This document shows, in pieces, positions 11,445 through 25,274 of a stretch of DNA of 64,000 bases. The stretch is from Diplosphaera chodatii (lineage: Eukaryota > Chlorophyta > Trebouxiophyceae > Prasiolales > Stichococcaceae), in assembly GCA_032358165.1 (NCBI GenBank), contig JAALGY010000032.1:1240001-1304000 (forward strand), given 5' to 3'. Each line of letters opens with the position of its first letter. Within the stretch, counting starts at the first letter, position 1. A program made the position numbers and the translations under genes. The notes beneath the pieces are model-generated. The model was not told the origin of the DNA, ran no database searches, and saw nothing but the letters and a program-made list of their open reading frames with translations.

Positions 11445-11745
11445 GTGGTCAACAACAAAGGGGCTGACGACGTCGGCCCTTTGTTGTTTATTGCGTGTGC
11501 CCCTTTGTTGTTGACTCATATCCAGTTTACTAATGACACTTGGACCCCTTTGTTGTTGACCAGGCCAAGTGTACTGATGACGGGGTGGACCCCTTTGTTG
11601 TTGACTCGGTCCTGGATAATGATGACTCGTTTGGCCCCTTTGTTGTTGACCGGTGCAGCATCCGAAAGGCTGATTGAGTCAACAACAAAGGGGCTGCGGT
11701 GTGCGTGGTCGTTAACAAAGGGGCAATCAAGGGAGCATGTTCAGT
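11445..11745 (-). repeat. Right outer inverted-repeat segment of the foldback-like block
   Basis: Reverse-complement partner of 8230-8500; the 133-bp stretch 11566-11698 aligns end to end with 8277-8409. It also contains an extra internal duplication of the ACTNATGACNNNGTGGACC segment not present on the left. Confidence 0.85.
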
Positions 11746-11879
11746 CAATAACAAAGGGGCTGCAGTGTGGTCAATAACAAAGGGGCTGCGGTGTGGTCGA
11801 TAACACAGGGGCAATCAAGGGAGTTCAGTCAATAACAAAGGGGCTGATTGAGTCAATAACAAAGGGGCTGCGGGGTGAG

Positions 11880-11896
11880 AGATGCAAGTGTAGCAA
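11880..11896. repeat. Right copy of 17-bp direct repeat flanking the foldback-like block
   Basis: Identical to 7957-7973. It lies about 155 bp upstream of the ATE1 start codon. Confidence 0.8.
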
Positions 11897-12051
11897 CATT
11901 TGCTTCATGGCGTACAAGATGCATCTGCAGCAGACGCACAGCAATATGTAGGCCTTGTGGATGCAGTGTGCATGTGTATGCAGATGCACCTGTGCTTGAG
12001 CGTCATGGCAGGGTGGCAACATGCGTGCGCATGTGCACACAAGTGAGCGTC

Positions 12052-16270
<4,219 letters not shown>

Positions 16271-16558
16271 TGGTGGAAGCAAGGTTGTTGTAAGAGCTCA
16301 TGGTTTCTGCACACAGTATAGTGGCGATTTAAAGCCTGCAGCTTGTATGTCATATGTGCCACCTGTTCTGTGTTGATCAGCATCTGTTATGGTTTTTGTT
16401 TGACGCAAAAGATGCGGTGTTTACGTCACCGTAGTTGCTCTGGCTGCTCTTGAAGTACCGTAACTCCACCACCGTGATCAGCAATCAATGCCCGTGCCTA
16501 ATTATATCTTCGCTGTATGCTTCGGGAACATATCGGCGGTTTGACTATCCTATCACGG

Positions 16559-18925
16559 TCATTGCCTGGTGCACAGTTGATCCTCAAGAGCTGCACAGTG
16601 CTTCTTGAGTGCCTCCAGCTCGCTTTCTAACTCCTTGACCCTGCACAAGTGATGAACCGCAGTACACCGTGGACTTTTCTGCATAGCCTGTCTATCTCCA
16701 ATGTGCTTTCCAGGTCGACACTGACTATGCACAACATGCAAAGGGCAATAAGCACCTGGATTGGGTGTCAGGCTGGGCTGGAGTGCTGTATGGATGCAGT
16801 AGCCATTGTGAAAACTGCCGCAGTGCATCCACACCCCTGATCTCCTCCTCAGTCAGGGGCAGCTTCACAATGTGAAAGTCCTAACATGGCAAGCAGCACG
16901 TGTCATCTGCGACGTTTGTGTGTGTTGAAGTGAGGACCGTGTCACCAGCAGCAATGCAACTTGCAGCTGTGAAGACATGTGATAGCCTTGCCGCCTACCT
17001 CATACAGGTCCATGTACTGGTCAAGGTATTTCCGCTGCATCTTAACGCGCGCTTGCAGCAGCTTGGACTCTGCCGCTGCATGTGCGAGCAAAGATGCAGA
17101 CCGTGAATAATTTGCAGCCACCACAAAACCTCTGTTCGTTGCACATGCATATTCTATCGAGGTGATATGCGCCATGAACTGCTGCACACTTGCCTGCCTC
17201 TGGCCAGATGATCTGGTTGATGACGATGTTCTGCACATCAATCTGCATGCAGGACGACGAGTGAGGGGTACGCCACTAATATCCTCCATGCCACCAGTTT
17301 TGCAGAGGGTCGGTATAATGACACAGCATTGCAGGATGCGCAGACTGACATCACCTCAAACCTGGCCAGCTCCTGCACAAGTCGCTCAGTCTCGTACAGC
17401 GACAGGAATTCGGGGATGCACACACACACGAATGTTGTGAGCGCCGGGTCCCGGAACTGCGTGTGCACCTCATGCACCACTGCCTGCACACGAAACGCTG
17501 ACAACAGGTCGACATTTAGGCCTGCGGGAAGGTGTGCCACTTGTGCATCATTCTGCACGAGTGTTCAGCATCGATCGTTCCTTTGGGATGCGGATGCTGC
17601 ATATGCCTGAGCTGGTGAGGACTGGCATGCACAGCGTAATGAGCAAACATTCACACAGGCTTGCCTTCAACTGGTCCATCTTCCCCATGGCATCATCGAC
17701 GCCGCCCACTGCATCTGCGCCGCTGCCAAACATTGCCATGGCCTACAACGCACCACAGCAGCAATGGCACTGTTGCACCAGATCCTGTGGCAGCTCCACG
17801 ACATGCAGCCTTCTGTTTTCAAGCGCCTCCCTGCAGTGTCATGTGGCAGAAAGCCGGAAAGCGAGTGTTGCGCAGGCTAATGCCTGCGGCTTTGTAAAGA
17901 GTGCTGTCACCTGGTTTAGCACGCCGCCAAGCATGCCACGCATGCCGACCAGCTTCCCAAGGGCCTTGTCCATCATGGCAGGCAACTGCAGCAGCCGCAG
18001 CGTGTGCCCTGTGGGCGCGGTGTCGAACACCACGCAGCTGTAGTCCATGCTTTGCACCTGCAACGCACTGGTCCGGCATCCTGCTCACGGCGCCTGACCA
18101 GCGACCTCACTAATGGAACAGATCGCAACGGCACCAATCGTTCTACTGGCACCCGTGCATGTCAAGCAACTGTGTACCTGCTTCAGCACTTCGGCAAAGC
18201 TCATGGCCTCATCGATGCCGGGCAGCGCGCCGGCAAGCTCTGACAGCAGGCCCCCGGCTGCGTCTCCCAGCCTCGCCAGCTCGCTGGTGTCTGCCTCTGG
18301 ATCCACCTCCTGTGAACCGCACCAAGCACATGTTGCCTTGTTGAACCAATGCAGGATCCTCCGTCTCTTGCTGGAAAGCCTGGGCAGGGTGGGCAGGTGG
18401 AGATGAACGACCAGCACAGCAGGAGGAGTGCGGCTTCTCATGCCATGCCATCATGTTGCCAAGCAAAGCACACCATGGCGTGAAGGTTCGTGTAGCCGTT
18501 CACGGCCGTGGGGCTGGAGCTGAACTTCTGCCTGAATGCATCGCTGAGGTTGTGCGCTGGGTCGGTCGAGATCAGCAGCACGCTGGGCCGCACAGCGGCC
18601 AGCTGCATGGCTACACAGCATGCCGTGGTCGTCTTGCCGACGCCACCCTGTTATCGCACGGGCACCAGCGGCTATGATGCCGCTCTTAAGTCGATGGGTT
18701 GAGATTGGGAGATGGTTGCAATGCCAGGCACAGAGCTGATTTGGCGGTCTCTCTGCTGCCGAAAAACATCGTCTGATGTTTTGTAACAGTAATGTTGTGT
18801 GTGTGTGTGTGTGCATGTAGCAGTAATCACAATGGAGAACCTACCTTTCCGCCCACAAAGATCCACTTGAGGCTGGTCTGGTCGAGAAGCGACTGCAGGG
18901 TTGGCTCATATGATTCGTCCGCCAT
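16559..18925 (-). CDS. GET3: GET3/TRC40 tail-anchored protein targeting ATPase
   Basis: Ten exons: 18925-18845, 18647-18474, 18309-18178, 18057-17911, 17742-17665, 17483-17355, 17242-17194, 17075-16999, 16880-16756 and 16640-16559 (357 aa). Introns 5 and 7 have GC donors. The P-loop ([13 protein letters not shown]) is split by intron 1. Switch and core motifs follow: [39 protein letters not shown] and [10 protein letters not shown]. There is no transit peptide, so a cytosolic role handing tail-anchored proteins to the ER is expected. Two oddities: the zinc-binding CxxC of the dimer interface is absent (SKLLQAR where animal and plant GET3 have CKxCEAR), and the C-terminus carries a 26-residue coiled coil ([13 protein letters not shown]...). 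The gene converges on ATE1 with 288 bp between stops. Confidence 0.92.
18796..18813. repeat. (TG)9 microsatellite in GET3 intron 1
   Basis: An uninterrupted TG run within the intron between exons 18925-18845 and 18647-18474. Confidence 0.95.
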
Positions 18926-19642
18926 GGCCGCAATGTGCAGCTAGTCTCCGGAATTGTTCAGCCTAAGGGCGATGTTACCGGACCATACACAAGCACGCTA
19001 TGACAAACCAACCAGATAGACAAACGAGACAGAGAGGTACCACCAATCGAGATGTGAAATTGCGTGCAGATCGGTACCTTGCAAATTGCACTTGGTTGAC
19101 AAACTCTGGCTTGCCGCAGGCGGCAGACAGCGCTCACTTTCAACGCCGCACACGCATGATCAATAGATAAGCACGTCTGGGGCACATGCAGCCTGCAGCG
19201 AACCTGAGGCGCATTGGCGATGGCAGGTTGACAGCATGACTAGTCTGGATTACGTGATGTTCACAGCATTCGCAGCATCGCAGGCATATGCAGACTTGGG
19301 GGGAGTATCCTGAAGCTCATAATTGACACCTAGCAGCGTTCATTGCTGTCTGTGCTTGTGTGGCCGAACCGTCATCACATTGCAGTCATTGAAACCCTGC
19401 ATCAGCTGTGCAGGTTGTGACTTCCCACCTACAGGTCGAGTGGCGCAGCAGAGGATTCTGACAGTGTCTGTCCCTTCACGTAGACTTGTGGAGTGAAGTG
19501 CTGGTTTGCAGGTGTTGCAGCTTGGTGGGGATTGTTGTCACGGTGTGCAGACTAGCCAGCTTGTGTGACGCTCTGGCGGCACATGTGTGAGATTGGATGC
19601 TGTTGAAGGCGACATTCGCGCAGCCGTAGCAGCTGACAGCCT
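18926..19642. promoter_or_regulatory. Divergent intergenic region between GET3 and CLC genes
   Basis: About 720 bp separate two outward-reading start codons. I see no supported gene or clear element in it. Confidence 0.35.
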
Positions 19643-22600
19643 ATGAGCGACGTTCGGAGGGACACGGCAGCGCCACTGCTGCCACTGGCGGCGCCGCCAA
19701 ACCGATTGCAAGGTCCTCTTGCGCATTGGGTTGTGACCAGGAGCTGCATCACAAACGCGCTTATAGCTCCATAGCTGCTGACATGTGCCTGAGGGACAGC
19801 GCTGGCTTTCGCAGCGAACGGCAGCGACCTGTGGAATCCGGAGGATGAGCAGCCCTTCACGCTGGATGATGAGGATGGCACGCAGACGCCTGACGGGTCG
19901 CCCTCGCAGCATTCGGTGCACAGTGGGCTGTCCAGCATGGGGCAGCGACGCGGCTATGCCCCTGCTGGCGGTCACTCTGCACCTTCGCAGGTCTGGTTGC
20001 GCAGGCGGAAGACATCTGGCACCATGTCTGCAAGAGCATCGTCAATGGTACCATGTCCATGCAAGTTTGGCGCTGAAGGTTGTGCTTGGTGCATACAGCC
20101 GCAGTACGACTTTGAGTCGGCGCATGCTAACCATACATACACAGCGGCAGGTGAGGAGTGCACCTGATTGGATTTTGAGAGAATACATGTGCGCATTTGT
20201 GCATGCTCACGTACAAACTCAGATGGGTATCCAAGCGTGCCCAATTCTTGCTCGTCCTGCAGAGAGGCAACGGCTCAATCTCACTGAGAGCATTGACTAT
20301 CTGCCGCCCAACAGCAAGGTGTATCGCCAGTGGCTGCGGGGACAACCCCACAGGTCAGGCTGCGAACCTACCTGCAGTGTTGATATTTGACCGTGCTCTG
20401 TCACCGCTTGACCTCTCAACCTTCGCAATGGCTTCACAGCCTGGCGCTGGATATGCAGGCGTGCTTGGGATAGGTGGTTCATGATGGCGTCAATAGGCGC
20501 AGCTGTCGGCTGCATCGGCTACATGATGTTTCTGTTCATCAGCATCCTCAGCAGCATCAAGTTCGAGTGCATGTACTGGCTCGTCCGCCACGCCGGGTAT
20601 GCTGATGCTGCAGTCCTTGCCGCTAGTGCTTTGTGGGGATGCGTGCAGTTCGAAGTGCTGACAATTGCTATGACGCTTGCGCAGGCTGTTTGTTGCCTGG
20701 ATGTTCAACATGGCATTCAGTGCGCTCCTAGTGGGCATGGCGACCTGGACAGTCGTGGAGATAGCACCCGCTGCTGCAGGTATGCGCTTCACTCATGGAC
20801 TGTTTTGGACATTCAGATTGAGATGCACCATAGGAAATGCACCATGCCAACCTGGTCCTGTGCTGACACTCAGGGGCTGGCGTCGCCGAGGTCATGGCAT
20901 ACTTGAACGGGTGCCACATGCCAAAGCTGTTCAATGTCAAGACTTTGGTGGTGAAGTTCGTCTCGTGTGCCTGCGCCGTGGGCGCTGGCTTGCCAGTAGG
21001 CCCGGAGGGACCGATGATCCACATTGGCGCCCTGGTGAGTGATGTCACTGCTGAGCCACTTTGGTGCACATTGCTATGCCAGCCAAGACTGTATGAATGC
21101 ATTGAGCGAAGTATCATTCATGTGCAGGTGGGGTCTGCACTGAGCCAGGGGCACTCCACAACGCTAAACTTCACCACGGGCATGTTCACACGGTTCCAGA
21201 ACCCCAGGGACCAGCGTGACTTCGTAACAGCAGGTGCCGCCTGCAGCAGGATATCAATGCTAGGAAGGCAACGTGCCTATCACGAAGGGACCCCACTGCG
21301 GGAACGCTGCCATGTGCAGGTGCCGCAATTGGCGTGGCGGTAGCTTTCAACGCGCCCATTGGCGGCCTGCTGTTTGCCTTCGAGGAGGTGGCCTCGTTTT
21401 TCAACACGAGTCTAGGCTGGCTGATATTTTTTGGTGGGTTGCATCTTAATGCCACTGTTTGCGTGTGCAATAATGCCTGCTGCCTGTCTGCGGTAGGCCA
21501 TTAGCACAGCTGGCCTGACATGGGATGCTCTGTATGCTTGCAGGCTGCATGGTTTCGGTACTCATGTTGAATACGCTCAGATCAGCACAGCACTCCTTGT
21601 CTGGAGGTATGGCAGCAACTGTAGGTTTTAGTTTTGGCACATGCAATGTGTGGCCGACATGTGCTGTGCATGTTGTGGCATGGAGGCAGCTGCAAGTATC
21701 CTCCTTGCCTGCAGGCCAATTTGGTCTGTTTGACGGCGATGCATCCACGGTGTTTTATGAGGTGCAATGCCTGCCCATGAGCATATGCACTGTAATTGTT
21801 ATTGCATTGCAGCTGGCGCATGGCACGTTCACACTGACTGTTGCTGCCTGGTGCAGGTGCAAACGGTGCTGTCGAACCACATCGTGTCCATTGTGCCAGC
21901 AGCAGCCATTGGTTTGGTGTGTGGGGGCCTCAGTATTGCATTCACGGTGTTAAACCTGAAGGCTTCTCGGCTGAGGCAGAAGATCGTCGGGGTACGACAG
22001 AACCAACTACCTTTCTCTGCTCCTTTGTTGATATCAACAGTTATAACTCAGCAGGGGGAGCAACAGTCAGACATCTGTTGTGGGCATTGCAGGTCGACCG
22101 CCAGAGGCGCATGCTGGAGCCCCTGATTTTCACACTCATCTTCATTACGTTCAGCATGCTGCTGCCGCTAATGTTTACCTGCCAGACGCCGGACTGTGTC
22201 AACCAGCAGGTGCCTCTAACCTGCGTCCTGTGATAGTGATGTTAGTATGACAATATCTGCTCGTGCAGAATTAGAGTGGTCGTAACTGTGCTTTAGTGCT
22301 GGTGCTGATTCAGGAGTCCACACACGCAGCGGCTAGGCTGGTCAATCTTTATTATACATATCTGCCCCCTGCTGACACTGCAGGGCATCATCGAGCCGAT
22401 CTGCCAGAATGGCACATCGCCTGACATCAGTCGCCGCACGGCAGAGAAGGGCCTGGAGCACTGGACCTGTGGCACTGTGCGTGGCCTGGGTCCAATCCAG
22501 CCCTACAACCCGTTGGCCGTGCTGATGGATGTGCCAGGTGTGAGGTCCCTGCGGCTGATCTGCTTCGTCCCACTGTTTGCTGCAGTCTTTCGCTGAGCGG

Positions 22601-24996
22601 CAGTCGCTTTGCTGTACGGCCTTGAAGATGACAAGTTGCTATGCGTCACATGCAGGCGAGGATGCCATCAGTCATCTGCTGTCGCGTGGCACGCATCGTG
22701 AGTTTGGCTACAAGCCACTGCTTCTGATGCTGGTGTTCTACTTCTGCGGCGCGGCGGTCATCGCTGGCAGCGCCCTGTCGACTGGACTGTTTGTACCCAT
22801 GCTCGTCATTGGATGCTTGATAGGTATGTACTTGTATTTGTTACTGGCTGCGTAACGCTCTCCGTCTCTGTAGTGCTGTCTGTCATGCCACCATTGCCTC
22901 AGCTTGTGAGCTCGATGCAGGCCGCATCATGGGCCTGATCACGCTGGACATCGCTGCTGCAAATCAAAGGTATGGCGCTACCGAGGTGCTGCTCCCCGAG
23001 CTCGCCCCGTCATTGCAGTGTGTGTACTGCTGCCAGTTGCCGGCAGCGAGGGGCCCACTGGGGTGAGCGCGATGTGGCCTTGACGTCCTTTACAACCCCG
23101 CTGCAGCTCCGCAAGCGTGTTCCTTCCGCCCAGTCCGTGGGCGTGGATCGACCCCGGCGTGTTTGCGCTGTTTGGTGCGGGGGCCTTCATGGGCGGCACC
23201 ACGCGCCTCACCATCGCGCTCGCCGTCATCATGATGGAGGTGCGGCCGCGGCGTTGCGCCGGGGTGCCCTGCTCAGCTTGCAGATGCCACAACACGGTGC
23301 ATCCAGTTGTGGCTGGCGTGCGCCACTGCATGTGCCCCTTGTGTGCTGCAGATGTCGAACGATGTGCGGATGCTGCTGCCGGTGCTGGTCGCCATCATGG
23401 TAGCCAAGTGGGTGGCAGACGCCGCCACGCACAGCCTGTACCATGGGCAGCTGCATGTGAAGGTATGTATGCCTTGCATTGCCTTGATGATACTATTCAC
23501 CACTGTATCATCTGGTTCTTAGACCCAAGTGCAGCTCATCATTCGCTGCTGTCATGTAGGCCATCCCGTACCTGCCAGAGGAGCCGATTGCCAGCATCAG
23601 CCTGGACTTGCTGCCAGTGTCTCGTGTGATGAAGTCGCCGGTGGTGACCTTCCAGGTTTGCTTCTCGGGCACAAACCATTGCGTTGATACACGACATGTC
23701 ACGGTGAACAGATGCGCTGTCATACCGGATCCGAGCACTGCGGCACCTTCATGTTGCAACTTGCTGTCCACTGCAGGAGAAGATGCAGATCAAGGACCTG
23801 CGGTGGGCTCTGCGCAACACCACCCACAACGGCTTCCCGGTGGTGCGCAGCACGCAGCACGGCGAGGTGCGCAGCTTGTCATATTGTCCGATCAGTGGCG
23901 ACATACGAGAAGTTGTGGAATCTGCTGCGACCCGTTTGCCTCAACCTCAGCTGCTCCCTCCGTACCTCTTGTGTTGGCATGCTAATGATCCATAAATAGC
24001 TTTCTTGGTTAAACAACGCAGCAGCTCCAAACCTAAAACCTCATGTGATGTTGCGCCGCAGGTGTTTGTGGGGCTGGTGGTGCGCGACCACCTGATGGTG
24101 CTGCTGCGGCAGGCGCTGGGACGCAGTGCCGGCGGGCAGCTGTCGTACTCCGACCTCAACCGCCGCTATGTGTCCTCTGCAGCACAGCGCATCATCACCG
24201 AGCAGCAGATGGCAGTCTTGCAGGCAAACATATGTCATCAGACAGCTGCAGCTCGTCGTGCGTCCGGCTGCCATATCGCGTCATTGCTGCTTGTTTAGGA
24301 CATGCTGCTCGTTCAGTCAGGACGGTGATGCACGACGGTGAGGCACTGCAAACATTGCTTTGCTCTTGCTACTGCAGGCCAACAGCGATGACAATCAGAC
24401 AGATGACGGGCATTCAGCAGGGGATGGCATGCTGGACCTCAGGCCGTGAGTGCTCGAATGGTCCAGTGAGTCATGCTGGTCGACCCGATGTACCAACCGC
24501 AAGATGTCCGCGATGCAGCTGTGCAAGCCTCTGTCTCTGCTGATCAGGTACATCAACACCAGCGCAATCACAGTGGATGAGGGCTTCTCAGCAGAGCGCA
24601 CATACATCCTGCTGCGCACGCTTGGCCTGCGGCACTTGACAGTCGTCGACAGGTGAGTGGGTAGCTGCAAGACATGTACAATTCCAGCTGACATGTGCCA
24701 GCAACTGCATGCGCAGATGATGATCTTGTTGGCTGTGTATTCGCAGGTTCAATAGTGTGAAGGGCATGGTCACACGCAAGGATCTGCTGGGCTACAAGCT
24801 CGATGAGGCTGTGCAGGTGTGCCGCACCTGAATTAGAACGCAATCATGAATGCATTTACACGTACTGCAGGTGCATGTCAGCAAATCCCATCACATCTGA
24901 ACCTTGGCGGTGATGGCGCATGTGCAGGGCATTCGCGCCGAAGAGTCGGGGCTTGAGCGGTTGCGCAGCCCGTTAGGGGACTCAAGAAACGTCTGA
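19643..24996 (+). CDS. CLC-family chloride/anion channel or H+ antiporter with CBS domains
   Basis: 24 exons: 19643-19712, 19815-19990, 20265-20353, 20474-20596, 20685-20779, 20874-21034, 21128-21233, 21320-21433, 21544-21606, 21715-21761, 21857-21991, 22093-22209, 22384-22537, 22656-22823, 22921-22969, 23107-23239, 23352-23462, 23560-23655, 23777-23866, 24062-24223, 24378-24445, 24548-24652, 24747-24816 and 24928-24996 (856 aa, frame closed throughout). The pore has GPEGPMIHIGA (gating Glu) and GGLLFAFEEVASFF (proton Glu), suggesting an exchanger of the ClC-6/7 or plant CLC type, usually vacuolar or endosomal. The GSGIP selectivity motif reads GAGVA here. STGLFVP and GAGAFMGGTTR follow, then two cytosolic CBS modules (SRVMKSPVVTF...GFPVV; LLRTLGLRHLTVVD...GMVTRKDLL). 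Intron 20 has a GC donor; TGTAA is at 25017-25021. Confidence 0.93.
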
Positions 24997-25274
24997 CCTG
25001 CGCGTGGGTCGCACCTTGTAATAGTGTAGCTGGATGTGGTATACATAGATAGTGACAGCCTGTAAGACGCAGTCCAGTCATGCTGCTGAGCTGGCATCAC
25101 GCACCCACAGCTGCACCCCGACTCCAAAGTTCGAAGCCATGCATCGCCTCGATCCAGCAGACGCACCGATACAAACATCGCGGTTGCCTTGTGATGGGAT
25201 TGTCCTGATGTCCGGTGTTTGCCAGGTAACGTAGCGGTCGAGCCGTTTGCCAGGTATTGCAGCAGCTGACAGGG

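Larger units (their letters stand above)
7974..11879. mobile_element. Foldback-like non-coding element made of GTCAAYAACAAAGGGG units
   Basis: About 3.9 kb is built from roughly a hundred copies of a 16-17 bp unit, in the form CCCCTTTGTTRTTGAC in the left part and GTCAAYAACAAAGGGG in the right. In places it is arrayed as a 26-bp tandem unit (about 8742-8836). Three longer segments recur as inverted partners in nested order: 8277-8409 with 11566-11698 (133 bp each), 8871-8944 with 11305-11378 (74 bp each), and 9653-9716 with 11011-11074 (64 bp each). The left arm is two to three times longer than the right, as if tandem units expanded. Long inverted arms of short subrepeats are the hallmark of foldback (FB) elements. 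No transposase or other credible ORF is present, so it would be non-autonomous. A 17-bp direct repeat brackets it. Simple satellite expansion is the alternative. Confidence 0.65.

Noticed and set aside
8068..11875. CRISPR-like array of regularly spaced short repeats
   Set aside because: Units occur in both orientations, spacing is irregular, 'spacers' are themselves repeated in inverted partners, and the host is clearly eukaryotic.
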